Shown here: positions 17,201-25,462 of the stretch, piece after piece | How the letters are laid out: every line of letters starts with the position of its first letter | How positions within the stretch are numbered: position 1 is the first letter of the stretch | Source: Bin55 sp965220235 | GTDB taxonomy: Bacteria; Pseudomonadota; Gammaproteobacteria; Pseudomonadales; Azotimanducaceae | Direction of reading: 5' to 3' | DNA: 64,000 nt | Assembly (NCBI GenBank): GCA_965220235.1 | Contig: OZ244815.1 | Location: forward strand, 2,666,001-2,730,000 | Notes under the pieces: generated by a model | Databases searched by the model: none | The model's input: only the letters and a program-made list of their open reading frames with translations | What the model was told of the DNA's origin: nothing | Made by a program: the position numbers and the translations under genes

Positions 17201-17818
17201 TTCACGCCCTAAATCAGCTTGCTTGAGTTTGACCTGTTCTAGATTCTGATCGGTGAGGTTTAGCTTGTTCAGTGTCTCGTGACGGCGTGCACGATACCTT
17301 GAAACTCCAGAAGCTTCCTCGAGATGTTCGCGTAATGTGTCGGGATCCGAGTTGACAAGCTGGGTGATCCAATCTTGCTGAATGATCGAATAACCTCGTG
17401 TACCAAATCCCGTACCGAGAAATACGTCGCGCACATCGCTACGTCGACACCTTTGACCATTTAGGAAGTAGTCGGAACTAACTTGCTCGCCGCTATGCAC
17501 CTCACGACGGACCGAAAGCTCGCCGTATGCGGCATAGTCCCCGCCAATACGACCGTCTTGGTTATCGAAAACCAACTCAACGCTGGCTCGGGAGGCCGAA
17601 GGACGCGTGTCAGAGCCGCTGAAAATGAAATCACGGTTGAGGTCACCACGCAGTCGTTGCGCTGCACTTTCACCGATCGCCCAGCGGACCGCGTCCAGGA
17701 TGTTCGACTTGCCACAGCCGTTTGGTCCGACGACAACGCTTACTGCTGGGTCAAGCGTGATGGTCGTCGCGTCGACGAATGACTTGAATCCTGCGAGTTT
17801 GATAGAGACTAGGTGCAA
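14300..17818 (-). CDS. smc: Chromosome segregation protein SMC
   Basis: 1172 residues, normal SMC length. SMC forms the ring-shaped condensin ATPase that organises and helps separate the chromosome. The N-terminal head shows LAGFKSFVDATTI and Walker A GPNGCGKSN (about residues 31-39). Two long coiled coils flank a hinge (near LEPGTRLGAMLQVESGWE and VVLGARIQAIA). The C-terminal head has the signature LSGGERAMTAIAFVFALFE, Walker B CILDEVDAPLDERN and the switch FVVITHN. The start is TTG, overlapping nothing but only 3 bases from the ccmI stop, so it is read through from the ccm genes. Having smc as the last gene of a ccm operon, rather than heading smc-zipA-ligA, is noteworthy. Confidence 0.97.
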   Translation of the reverse strand: MHLVSIKLAGFKSFVDATTITLDPAVSVVVGPNGCGKSNILDAVRWAIGESAAQRLRGDLNRDFIFSGSDTRPSASRASVELVFDNQDGRIGGDYAAYGELSVRREVHSGEQVSSDYFLNGQRCRRSDVRDVFLGTGFGTRGYSIIQQDWITQLVNSDPDTLREHLEEASGVSRYRARRHETLNKLNLTDQNLEQVKLKQADLGREIRQLKTQATRAKRYEEITGTLNRLKTQLLHRKIHAKKEDQDEVLAKLKRVEDALAELDSRNAGYGEQQLRLETLLASQQDDQARVAETRIDAQTLVNSLNHQIEQIESTRDSTVASINLKCDQLNDSLSTLESDAEELARLNSEQDALQTKLNGLSSDKRTADQDLGLARREVDSANAQTQLLSERASEFAIEIADLDAKRQIDEAAIENLSHLLDVVEIPDVELDGIEADIRDATAKVAEGEEAESELHQQLARIDQSLTKDGNEQQTIESDLADKLPTLQGLRDELLSLRTLQEASLGEEVSTDELKEWISSAGLEPGTRLGAMLQVESGWESAVEVVLGARIQAIATNQFERQQSQLNSLKESDVALFDVDFEPDVIAEISSAPSLASKLKGPYRQKFAPLVAGVYVCASYADGVNIVSSLGQTDSVITADGAWLGKNWVRLFRSEDRAVGVIERSRRSEELGAEISKIEQEISDLRERQDGISGEIKSASKQRESARVQLNNLSAQLVENRTLLAQFTKRRDEKHKALTARQLSNTDRRADMDGLRNEVAVAKSKLDSLRNEQDQTVRELEEAQSVAVRVELTFDEKQESLDAVVQQMRETEQAKTQLDVKVDYLELSQARQEIVVNRLVADISGLIAQGEHAKAELPELTAKREIGQRDLTQVEKELNTKSNELADTQHQLADVRKSQVDLSKEKDEITDSLTQLKSEQTRLSIELEQLNTELEQLNTPLEYADGESEFSVYTVEQEIETLTARLDRLGLINYRATTDLEDRITEKEELDKHVLDLEATMSEIRRAIDRIDTETKQNLRKTFDAVNENLARVFESLFGGGTASIEFTEEDILHAGVIVRARPPGKRNSTINMLSGGERAMTAIAFVFALFELNPSPVCILDEVDAPLDERNVVKFAELLSRMSADTQFVVITHNPATMEMAGNLLGVTMEEAGVSRLVAVNLEDAYALAAQ

Positions 17819-17821
17819 TGG

Positions 17822-19327
17822 TCAGTTGCGTTGTTCATCGGCAACAGGCCGATCGAGCGTCAGTTCTACCGTCGCGCCGGGATCGAACGGTACACTCACG
17901 CTTTCTAAATCTCCCGGTCGAGCGACGGTAGTGCTCGAACGAGAGAGGCGCGCAAATACCTCTAGATCGTCCAATGCGGAAGCGGAAAAAGTCGGAATCA
18001 TGACATCCGCCAAGGTAACTTCGATTGCCTGACGAGGTAATGGTCCGAAGATGCGACGTACGGCAATGGGCGGACCACTAACAACTCGCTTTTTCACGAT
18101 TATAAAGACAGTTTCGAGCGGTGTCACGTTGTTTTCTGCGTGTAGCTTGACTGTCACGATTGGCGTCATGGCACCGAACGCTAAATCTACTGACGGACGA
18201 TCTAGCGCATTCACAACCTCGCTTGTTACGTGTCGGTCTTCCGCCTGAACGAGTGGATCCGCCGAAGAGGACAGACGAGCTGTAATAAAAACGTCTTGGG
18301 CTTCGGAAAGCAACGAATTCGATGTCATCGCTGTGGAGTCATCTAACGTCAAGGTGAATCGTCTTCGACCATCTATCGGACGCTTAACAACCGCGAGCGG
18401 CGGTAAATCTGGATCGGCTTTCGCGTAAACGAACAACCAAGATTTGTCCTGAAACGATTCTTCAAGCGTAACGTGTACGACGATTTTCGGGTGAGCTAAC
18501 TCTTCGAGTCGTAGTCGTGTTGCACGTTGTCCGATATCTGCCATCTGGTGGAGTTCGAATACGTCCCGTTGACCCAACACGTTTTCCCATGCTCGGTTCG
18601 CCGCAAGGAAATCGTTGCGGCTTGTGTGTTCAATGGCGTCTAACATCGCCACGACTTGAGATCCGTTATCTACTTCTCGTAAGCGGTCTCGAACCACTTC
18701 GTCATAGAGCGTCAAATTGAGTTGGCGAATTCGAAACGCATCAAGTAGATAGAGCGAATCACCAAATGGCGAGATATGCCCTTCAAGTTCTGCCTCTTTG
18801 TGAGTTTTTCTGAATCCTTCTCGATCGCCGAGGAGCCACTGAAACGACATGAGGCTAACCCAAGCTCTGTGCTCTTCTGGATGAAGAGAAACGTAGTCCT
18901 CTATGCGCTCAACGACTTGCCTCGAATTGGCTTCATTAACTTCAGTCTCAAGGTAGCTAGCCGCCTCCTCTAAGAGGACCGTTCCAGGTTTTCCCCAGAC
19001 GAACCAATAAAGACTGATTGCGACGAGCGGAATGAGAATGCTTGTTACGAGGAACGGCCAACGACTCGTCGTGTGAACTTGACCACTACCCTCTTGCGAA
19101 ACATCTTCCAGTAACGCGATATCAACTTCAACTTCGCCTTCTTGGCTCTCCTCCGCCTCGAGTGACGACGCAAGCATTTCACGATTGTCATCAGCAATCG
19201 CGATATTGACCGCGTTTCGATCTACGTGTTCTGTCGGTTGCCCGCGCGACACACGAACGAGTACAAACGCTAGTGCTCCCGCAACGACAACACTGATTGC
19301 TGCCAGCAGTAGCAAGATATCAATCAA
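17822..19327 (-). CDS. ccmI: Cytochrome c maturation protein CcmI
   Basis: CcmI (CycH) is the membrane-anchored chaperone that holds apocytochrome c for haem attachment. The 501-residue protein has an N-terminal membrane helix (LLLLAAISVVVAGALAFVLV), a cytoplasmic acidic segment, a second helix (WPFLVTSILIPLVAISLYWFVWG) and then a periplasmic TPR-like region (ASYLETEVNEAN..., EEHRAWVSLMSFQWLLGDREGF). The C-terminal half is made of beta-rich repeats like the CcmI tail (ITARLSSSADPL, VFARLSRSST). The start is TTG, overlapping the ccmH stop (TTGA). Sequence conservation is low in this family, so the name rests on architecture and position after ccmH. Confidence 0.85.
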   Translation of the reverse strand: MIDILLLLAAISVVVAGALAFVLVRVSRGQPTEHVDRNAVNIAIADDNREMLASSLEAEESQEGEVEVDIALLEDVSQEGSGQVHTTSRWPFLVTSILIPLVAISLYWFVWGKPGTVLLEEAASYLETEVNEANSRQVVERIEDYVSLHPEEHRAWVSLMSFQWLLGDREGFRKTHKEAELEGHISPFGDSLYLLDAFRIRQLNLTLYDEVVRDRLREVDNGSQVVAMLDAIEHTSRNDFLAANRAWENVLGQRDVFELHQMADIGQRATRLRLEELAHPKIVVHVTLEESFQDKSWLFVYAKADPDLPPLAVVKRPIDGRRRFTLTLDDSTAMTSNSLLSEAQDVFITARLSSSADPLVQAEDRHVTSEVVNALDRPSVDLAFGAMTPIVTVKLHAENNVTPLETVFIIVKKRVVSGPPIAVRRIFGPLPRQAIEVTLADVMIPTFSASALDDLEVFARLSRSSTTVARPGDLESVSVPFDPGATVELTLDRPVADEQRN

Positions 19328-19815
19328 GTGCGTCCTTGAGCCTTCAGTCTTTGAAGGCGAGCTTTTTCCTCGTCAGACAGTTCTGCTTTCTCGCGTCGCG
19401 AGCCGATGAACGTAAAAGTAAGTGCAGCGCAAATTAACAAGACTACGGGTATTGCCCAAAGCACTAACGTTGCCGGAGTCAAGGGCGGGTTGTAGTCGAT
19501 GAAATCGCCGTATCTATCGCGTAAGAACGCCTTGATTTCTGAATTCGTCTTACCATCCTGTAATTGGTTCTTAACGACCATCCTTAAATCCGTAGCGATG
19601 GGCGCGTTGGAGTCAGCGATGTTGATATTCAAGCACTTAGGACAACGGAGCTCTGCGATCAGCACCTCGTATCTCGCCATGAGACCGGGTGGAAGATCGA
19701 CTTCACTCTTGGAATCCCCAATCGAAGTCGCACACACGAATAAAAAGACCACACTGGAGAGGATTTGTGGTCCGCGACGCAACCAAATCGCGAAATTAGG
19801 CATGCTCATCCGCAC
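19324..19815 (-). CDS. ccmH: Cytochrome c maturation protein CcmH
   Basis: CcmH (CycL type) is a small periplasmic thiol protein that reduces the apocytochrome CXXCH before haem ligation. The 163-residue frame has a signal sequence, the redox motif ELRCPKCLN (cysteines near residues 58 and 61), the conserved IATDLRMVV...QLQDGKTNSEIKAF and DRYGDFIDYNPP region, and one C-terminal membrane helix (TLVLWAIPVVLLICAALTF). The usual motif is LRCxxCQN; here the Q is L (RCPKCLN). The frame starts at GTG inside the end of ccmG; ATG codons a few residues later (19809, 19803) are equally possible. Confidence 0.93.
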   Translation of the reverse strand: MRMSMPNFAIWLRRGPQILSSVVFLFVCATSIGDSKSEVDLPPGLMARYEVLIAELRCPKCLNINIADSNAPIATDLRMVVKNQLQDGKTNSEIKAFLRDRYGDFIDYNPPLTPATLVLWAIPVVLLICAALTFTFIGSRREKAELSDEEKARLQRLKAQGRT

Positions 19816-20362
19816 CTTGGAGCGATTTGAAGATCGGCGCTAGCTTCTGCCGCCATTGTGAGCTACTAATAGGGCCGATGTGTTTGTAACGAATGGTGCG
19901 TTCACTGTCAATCAAATAGGTGGCAGGTACGCCGTAGACGCCTAAGTCCACACCCAACTCACCGTCCCGATCCACTAGGTTCAATCGATATGGATCGCCT
20001 ATGCTGTTCAGCCAATCGATCGCTTTCGAGTCATCGTCTTTGTAATTCAATCCGACAATTGCGATCCCTTCCGCGGCGATATCCATCAGCACAGGATGCT
20101 CTTCACGACATGGAAAGCACCAAGTCGCCCATACGTTCAACAAGAACGCTTCTTCTGGTAAATCGTCGGACGTCATTACCGACACACTCTGTAGTTCTGG
20201 TAACGAAAACGTCGGGACGGGCCGATCGATCAACGGCGATGGCAGCTCAGATCGAGGGGAGAACTCCAAACTAGCGAAAAATACGATGCACAGCCCTACA
20301 AACGCTACCAAAGGCAACCACAGCGCCATTCGCAGAGGCGCAAAATTGCGCTTATACGACAC
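19796..20362 (-). CDS. ccmG: Thiol:disulfide interchange protein CcmG (DsbE)
   Basis: A membrane-tethered periplasmic thioredoxin that supplies electrons to the CcmH/apocytochrome pathway. The 188 residues comprise an N-terminal anchor helix (LWLPLVAFVGLCIVFFASL), PTFSLPEL, the active site ATWCFPCREEHP (cysteines 82 and 85), GLNYKDD and the cis-proline region YGVPATYLID, followed by GPISSSQW. All fit DsbE. It starts with GTG overlapping the ccmF stop by 11 bases, and its end overlaps ccmH, so translation of ccmFGH is likely coupled. Confidence 0.95.
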   Translation of the reverse strand: MSYKRNFAPLRMALWLPLVAFVGLCIVFFASLEFSPRSELPSPLIDRPVPTFSLPELQSVSVMTSDDLPEEAFLLNVWATWCFPCREEHPVLMDIAAEGIAIVGLNYKDDDSKAIDWLNSIGDPYRLNLVDRDGELGVDLGVYGVPATYLIDSERTIRYKHIGPISSSQWRQKLAPIFKSLQGADEHA

Positions 20363-22286
20363 CTAGCTCGGCTTCCTGTGCCGACTGACTTTCTCGTAGT
20401 CGTAATCTGCGGTACCTCACGTCCAGTACCGCCAACAGACCGGCAACCGCAGCTAGGAAAGCACCGAGCCAAACCCAACGAATCAACGGTTTTTCTTGTA
20501 TTCGTACCGCCCATGCACCATCACCCACCGGTTCGCCTAACGAGATCAGTAAATCGTTCGTGAAACCAGGACGAATAGCCGCTTCGGTCGTCACAGTGTT
20601 TCGCGTCGTGTATTGGCGTCTTTCAGGTAGCAACCTGATGTCACCAACCGAAAACTGAGCTTGATGCGCCACGTAGTTCGGACCATTGACGATCCGAAGA
20701 TCCTCAAACACATAGGTTCGGTCACCTACGCTGACTTCATCACCAACAGTGAGCCGTAGATCTTTACTAACGGAAAAGCCAGATGTGATTGCAACCCCAA
20801 TGACGGTTATCGCGAATCCCATGTGTGCAATCGACATACCCACAAAACTCAAGGTCAAGCTACGTCGGTTCCGATAGAAATCGGCCAGATGCGTGCTGAG
20901 TATCCAAATTGCCGCAGCTACACAAATCGACACGCCAAGGTGTAAAGCGCCGGAATACAGCAATGGAATGCCGAGTCCGAGCACAAGCGCGCCACCCAGC
21001 ATATAAAGCGATGGACGGAATAGTTGCAATGGCGTTCGTTTCCACCGTGCGATGGGTACCAGTGCTAGACATGCTGCGAGGATCATCATCAACGGAACGA
21101 ACGCGCGGTTGAAATAAGGAGGTCCAAGTGAGACCCGTCCGCCGTCCGTGAACCATTCGTAGAACAGCGGATAAAGCGTGTATAGGAAGATCACCGCGAG
21201 CGCGAGTGTGAGAAGCACGTTATTCGATAAGAGCAATAGTTCGCGTGAAATTCCTCGGTAGGAAATACGTGAACGTAGGCGACCAGCACGAAACGCGTAG
21301 AGCGACAACGACAATCCCGCGACAAGGGCAACGATCGTCGCCAGATACATGCCTCGCTCTGGATCAATTGCGAACGCATGCACGCTTGTGAGGACACCCG
21401 ACCGAACGAGAAATGCGCCGACTAGACACAGAGTGAACGTCAGTAAAGCGAGCAAAACGGTCCAGGATTTGAACGCACCGCGTTTTTCGGTAACCGCTAA
21501 TGAGTGAATCAATGCGGTTCCCGCCAACCAAGGCATGAACGACGCATTTTCAACCGGATCCCAGAACCACCAACCTCCCCATCCGAGCTCGTAGTACGCC
21601 CACCAAGAGCCAAGTGCGATGCCGACCGTCAACAAAGCCCAAGCCGTATTTGTCCACGGTCGCGACCATCGTGCCCACGCGGCGTCGATACGACCCGTGA
21701 GCAGAGCCGCGACTGCATAAGCAAATGCAACCGAAAACCCAACATAACCAAGGTAAAGGAAAGGTGGATGAACGAGGTGCCCTACGTCCTGCAGAATCGC
21801 GTTTAAGTCAGCGCCTGCCGTAGCTTCAAGTGGGAACGCACGTAGAAACGGATTACTTGCGCTCAGTAAGAACAGCAGAAACGCTACATTGATGAGGCCG
21901 AGAACGGACAGTACATAGCCACGCATGTCAAAACTGAGCGACTCACTGCGCAGGGCAACCGCACCCGTCCAGCCGGCCATGACCAACGTCCAGAGCAAAA
22001 ATGAACCTTCATGGTCACCCCACATTGCGCTCGCCTTGAAGTACCACGGAAGCAACGCATTCGAGTTATCCGCAACGTATTGAACCGTGAAATCGTCGCG
22101 TAGAAACGCGATGTCCAACAAGACGAACGAACCTAGAAGCAACACGAACTGTGCGATTGCGATCTGTTTCGCCGCTTTTATCCAAGCCAATTGACGACGA
22201 TTGGCACCTAAAAAACCTGCGATCGCAAGCGCGGCCGCACAGGTGAACGCCATGACACACAAAAAGTGTGCTAATTCAGGAATCAT
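20352..22286 (-). CDS. ccmF: Haem lyase subunit CcmF
   Basis: CcmF is the large membrane subunit of the haem lyase that joins haem from CcmE to apocytochrome c. At 644 residues with about 14-15 membrane helices it has the normal size. The tryptophan-rich WWD domain reads GWGGWWFWDPVENASFMPW, and conserved histidines flank it (DVGHLVHPPFLYLGYVGF upstream; TSVHAFAIDPERG downstream). A periplasmic beta-rich C-terminal portion (LRLTVGDEVSVGDRTYVFED) is followed by a last helix. It overlaps ccmE (4 bases) and ccmG (11 bases). Confidence 0.97.
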   Translation of the reverse strand: MIPELAHFLCVMAFTCAAALAIAGFLGANRRQLAWIKAAKQIAIAQFVLLLGSFVLLDIAFLRDDFTVQYVADNSNALLPWYFKASAMWGDHEGSFLLWTLVMAGWTGAVALRSESLSFDMRGYVLSVLGLINVAFLLFLLSASNPFLRAFPLEATAGADLNAILQDVGHLVHPPFLYLGYVGFSVAFAYAVAALLTGRIDAAWARWSRPWTNTAWALLTVGIALGSWWAYYELGWGGWWFWDPVENASFMPWLAGTALIHSLAVTEKRGAFKSWTVLLALLTFTLCLVGAFLVRSGVLTSVHAFAIDPERGMYLATIVALVAGLSLSLYAFRAGRLRSRISYRGISRELLLLSNNVLLTLALAVIFLYTLYPLFYEWFTDGGRVSLGPPYFNRAFVPLMMILAACLALVPIARWKRTPLQLFRPSLYMLGGALVLGLGIPLLYSGALHLGVSICVAAAIWILSTHLADFYRNRRSLTLSFVGMSIAHMGFAITVIGVAITSGFSVSKDLRLTVGDEVSVGDRTYVFEDLRIVNGPNYVAHQAQFSVGDIRLLPERRQYTTRNTVTTEAAIRPGFTNDLLISLGEPVGDGAWAVRIQEKPLIRWVWLGAFLAAVAGLLAVLDVRYRRLRLRESQSAQEAELGVV

Positions 22287-22708
22287 TCTGTCAGGTGCAA
22301 ATCAGCTAGTTCCGGGGGCATATAGTTTTCATCGTGTTTCGCGAGCACCTGATCCGCGTAAAACAGACCACTCTCATCCAGCGTACCTGACACGATTGCG
22401 CCTTGTCCTTCGACAAATAAATTCGGCAACAAGCCTTCATAGACTACGGGAAAACTCGATCCCGCCATATCGCTCAGCTCGAAACGAACAGTTAGATCGT
22501 GATCCCCGCGATGAATGCTGCCAGCCACCACCATACCGCCCGCTCGAATCGTCTTACCCGTTGGCGCTTCACCGCCTACAACACGATCTGGTAGATAAAA
22601 AAACTCAAGATTCTGCTGCATGGCATAGAAAGCCAATCCCAGCGTCGTAGTCGAACCCAGGAACACAAAGAGTGCAACGCCTAAGCGACGTTTCCGTACG
22701 CGATTCAA
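22283..22708 (-). CDS. ccmE: Periplasmic haem chaperone CcmE
   Basis: CcmE binds haem covalently in the periplasm and hands it to CcmF. It is 141 residues: a basic start, one membrane anchor (LGVALFVFLGSTTTLGLAFYAM), an OB-fold core (GGMVVAGSIHRG, DLTVRFELSD, VVYEGLLPNLFVEGQGAIV) and the haem-linking histidine in VLAKHDENYMPPEL (His125). The start is TTG. Unlike the normal ccmABCDE order, ccmE is separated from ccmD by a gene on the other strand, so ccmEFGHI-smc needs its own promoter upstream of 22708. Confidence 0.96.
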   Translation of the reverse strand: MNRVRKRRLGVALFVFLGSTTTLGLAFYAMQQNLEFFYLPDRVVGGEAPTGKTIRAGGMVVAGSIHRGDHDLTVRFELSDMAGSSFPVVYEGLLPNLFVEGQGAIVSGTLDESGLFYADQVLAKHDENYMPPELADLHLTE

Positions 22709-22988
22709 ATGCGGATCAGAATGAAAACGATAGAGTAACCGTTAAGGCAATTTTAGCGAGGCTCGGTAGCCCCAATCAGCCTACCGACACGAGGAACGAC
22801 GAAAGATATCAGTGTTAGTACCGAGTGCAAACATTTAGTATGAACGAAAATTGCTTTATATATAAACAAAAACATACAAAGATATGAAATAAAAATGTCG
22901 TAAATTAATGGCGTTTACCTGTTTATATATTTCGTCGACAGAATGAGGATGCAGCTGGTAGACTTCGCGCTCAATCCCCAGAGCGAAA
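22709..22988. promoter_or_regulatory. AT-rich divergent control region between ccmE and a PhyH gene
   Basis: 280 bases between the divergent starts of ccmE (minus) and a PhyH oxygenase (plus). A tract at about 22840-22940 is strongly AT-rich with TATATATA-like strings on both strands, as expected for two back-to-back promoters. A weak minus-strand pair (TTATAT, 17 bases, CATACT) can be drawn, but I would not fix exact boxes. Confidence 0.45.
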
Positions 22989-23873
22989 GTGTTGTCATCT
23001 AGGAATCACGTTCACGCATCCGAAACCGAAGCCGCCGTATCGTCCATTCACGAACATGGATTTGTAATCATTGAGGACGCGGTACCCAACGAGCCATTAG
23101 CGGTTTTACGCGAACGGATGGACCGCGATACCGAGGAATTGCTGGCTTACTGTGAGTCAATCGGTGGCAACCCCCGAGAACGAGGACATCTCCAACAAGG
23201 TCCGCCGGTCTCGTCGGAGTACGTATTTGCCGATGTGGCGATGAACCACTATGTAAACCGTATCTGCAACCAGCTGTACAAGCATCGGCCGAGACTCACT
23301 TTTTATAACGGCAATACCAATTGTCCTGGCAGTACGACGCAAAGGCTGCATATGGACGGGCGTCATGCAACGCTAGCACCCGAACCTGTCGCACCAACGT
23401 CAAGTGTCGTCGTTGATATCCCAGCCGGGCCAATGAACAAGCAAAACGGTTCAATTCAAATATGGCCAGGAACCCATCTTGTGAGACCGCCAGAAGGTGG
23501 TCCTAGAGTACCAGAAGACCTCGAAGCCGAGCGTATGGCCGTTGAACCACCCATTCAACCCGAAACGCAGGTGGGCGACGTGTTGATCCGTGATACCAGA
23601 CTCTGGCATCGAGGTGTACCAAATCCGTCTGATCGACCCCGACACATGATCGCTTTGATTGTTACGGACGGGCGTCTACCCGTTCGCGGGAAATTGGATT
23701 TTCAGAAAGGTTGCGAAGATGCCCTCGAAGGTCATACGGTCGATTCAAACGCGAATTACGTAGATGAGGAAATCGACTATCTTCTCAGTCCGACTCGACG
23801 CATTCACATGCATCGCCAAGCAGCGCAACAGGAACAAAAAGAACAAGACCAAATCGCAAAGAGCGGAACTTAG
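22989..23873 (+). CDS. Phytanoyl-CoA dioxygenase (PhyH)-family oxygenase
   Basis: A non-haem Fe(II)/2-oxoglutarate-dependent oxygenase of the PhyH type, 294 residues. Its features are the N-terminal EHGFVIIEDAVPNEPLAVLRERM typical of the family, the metal-binding HMDGRH (His-x-Asp), a proline-rich PAGPMNKQNGSIQIWPGTH segment, and GDVLIRDTRLWHRGVPNPSDRPRHMI with the distal His and the 2-oxoglutarate-binding Arg. The substrate is unknown; family members hydroxylate acyl-CoAs, amino acids and many small metabolites. The start is GTG at 22989 or TTG three bases later. It sits inside the ccm cluster on the opposite strand, and its stop overlaps the end of ccmD by four bases. Confidence 0.88.
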   Translation: MLSSRNHVHASETEAAVSSIHEHGFVIIEDAVPNEPLAVLRERMDRDTEELLAYCESIGGNPRERGHLQQGPPVSSEYVFADVAMNHYVNRICNQLYKHRPRLTFYNGNTNCPGSTTQRLHMDGRHATLAPEPVAPTSSVVVDIPAGPMNKQNGSIQIWPGTHLVRPPEGGPRVPEDLEAERMAVEPPIQPETQVGDVLIRDTRLWHRGVPNPSDRPRHMIALIVTDGRLPVRGKLDFQKGCEDALEGHTVDSNANYVDEEIDYLLSPTRRIHMHRQAAQQEQKEQDQIAKSGT

Positions 23874-24028
23874 TCTTCTTCAGCTAGCTGTCGCTCGTTC
23901 CTCAACTCCTCAATTACACGTTTATGTCGAAGACTGGGCGTGACAGAGATTCCGATCACCAACGCAAAGGCGACAATGAAAACGGGCCAAACATACGTCG
24001 CGTAGCCGCCCATTTCAAGCCATTCCAT
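23870..24028 (-). CDS. ccmD: Haem exporter accessory protein CcmD
   Basis: A 52-residue membrane protein found by translating the gap downstream of ccmC. It reads EMGGYATYVWPVFIVAFALV followed by a basic SLRHKRVIEEL tail: the typical CcmD pattern of a glycine/tyrosine-containing start, one helix and a charged tail. CcmD releases holo-CcmE from the CcmABC complex. The start ATG at 24028 is preceded by GGAGG (AGGAGGATAG before TGGGATTG). It begins 8 bases after ccmC. Its last codon overlaps the stop of the convergent PhyH gene. Confidence 0.9.
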   Translation of the reverse strand: MEWLEMGGYATYVWPVFIVAFALVIGISVTPSLRHKRVIEELRNERQLAEED

Positions 24029-24036
24029 CAATCCCA

Positions 24037-24789
24037 CTATCCTCCTTGATTACTCAAGACGTCACGAATCCAGTCGCTACCACGCTCGCGCCGAAGCACG
24101 TGAATACGCATGTAATACAAGATGACGCCTGCGGCAAGTGAATACAAGCCAATCGTGTTCACCAATAGAGGCCAGAGCATAGAAGCATCGATACTGATCG
24201 GATTTCCAATCTGAATTGACGCAGGTTGATGTAGCGTCGTAAACCAATCGACGGAGTACTTGATGATCGGTATGTTGATTACACCTACGATTGCAAGTAT
24301 CGCAACCGCCAACGCACCACGTTGTGAATTAGGAATTGCTGTTCTGAGCGCGATCAATCCGAGAAATAGGAACAGCTGGACCAGAACCGACGTCGTACGT
24401 GCGTCCCAAACCCATCCGGTGCCCCAGGTTGGAATTCCCCAAACGATACCGCTAAACAGCGCGAAAGCCGTAAGCCACGCACCCAACCATACCGCAGAAA
24501 CGATGAACACATCCGCCATCTTCATGCGCCAAACTAGATACACGAAGCCTGCGACAGCAATCGCAATGTAGATCAACTGAGACAAATGGGCTGCAGGTAC
24601 ATGAAGATAGATGATTCGAAAACTATCTCCTTGTAAGCGGTCTGCTGGCGTGAACCCAAGACCCCATACCGTACCGAGGAGCAGCGAAACTAATCCGATA
24701 ACGTAGAGCCACTTCACCCAGTTTTTTGCACCACGATAGAAAAACGGTGGCGATCCCATTTTGTGAAAGGTGCGAGTGAGCCAGTTCAT
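24037..24789 (-). CDS. ccmC: Haem exporter protein CcmC
   Basis: CcmC presents haem to CcmE at the periplasmic face of the inner membrane. It is 250 residues with six membrane helices. The WWD-type segment reads WGIPTWGTGWVWDARTTS; flanking conserved histidines appear in IIYLHVPAAHLSQL and TTLHQPASI. ATG start, with one base between the ccmB stop and its start. It lies within yheU-ccmA-ccmB-ccmC-ccmD. Confidence 0.97.
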   Translation of the reverse strand: MNWLTRTFHKMGSPPFFYRGAKNWVKWLYVIGLVSLLLGTVWGLGFTPADRLQGDSFRIIYLHVPAAHLSQLIYIAIAVAGFVYLVWRMKMADVFIVSAVWLGAWLTAFALFSGIVWGIPTWGTGWVWDARTTSVLVQLFLFLGLIALRTAIPNSQRGALAVAILAIVGVINIPIIKYSVDWFTTLHQPASIQIGNPISIDASMLWPLLVNTIGLYSLAAGVILYYMRIHVLRRERGSDWIRDVLSNQGG

Positions 24790-24790
24790 G

Positions 24791-25462
24791 TCAATACTCC
24801 TGACTCACGCGCAACAGTGCCGCGATAGCGAACGGTAGAAACGTGATCGATGCCACCGCAATAGCGTAAATGCCGATCAATGCGAATTCGAATGGTTCCT
24901 GACTCAGATTTCGCTGGCATGCACCAACGCCCAACAAGAGTACTGGCACATACAAAGGAAGTACCAGTAATGCAAGCAGGACTCCGTTTCTTCCAACACC
25001 GAGTGTTAGCGTGGCGCCTAATACACCAAACAGCGTGAAGACTATCGAACCTGGGATTAGAGTTAGGAACAACATCCCCCACACACTCATATCAAGATTC
25101 AACATCCATGCGCCTAGCGGTACGAGTGCCAGCAATGGGACGGAACTAAGAAACCAGCGTGCCGCTACCGACCCTTGCACGCTTATGTACAAAGACTGAT
25201 TCTGAGCGATCAATTGCTCAAGTGAGCCGTCTTCATAGTCTTGCGCATATGCACTGCCGGAAGCCATCATCGTCGAAAGTAGCAAAACCACCCAAAGAAC
25301 CGCGATCGCAAGTGTATTTCCGGTCGCCGATAACCCGCCTTCGACCGTGATCGAGATCAAGGACGTGACGATTACGAAGAATGCCATAGGATTGAGGCTA
25401 TCTAAGGGGTGTCGCCAACCAATTCGAATCGTACGATTGAATGCGATCAAGAAGGAACTCAT
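24791..25462 (-). CDS. ccmB: Haem exporter protein CcmB
   Basis: The membrane subunit of the CcmAB ABC transporter, which powers release of haem-loaded CcmE. 223 residues, six hydrophobic segments, with the conserved beginning AFNRTIRIGWRHPLDSLNPMAFF, the MASGSAYAQDYEDGSLEQL loop and LPLLALVPLGAWML. ATG overlaps the ccmA stop (ATGA), indicating coupled translation. Confidence 0.96.
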   Translation of the reverse strand: MSSFLIAFNRTIRIGWRHPLDSLNPMAFFVIVTSLISITVEGGLSATGNTLAIAVLWVVLLLSTMMASGSAYAQDYEDGSLEQLIAQNQSLYISVQGSVAARWFLSSVPLLALVPLGAWMLNLDMSVWGMLFLTLIPGSIVFTLFGVLGATLTLGVGRNGVLLALLVLPLYVPVLLLGVGACQRNLSQEPFEFALIGIYAIAVASITFLPFAIAALLRVSQEY

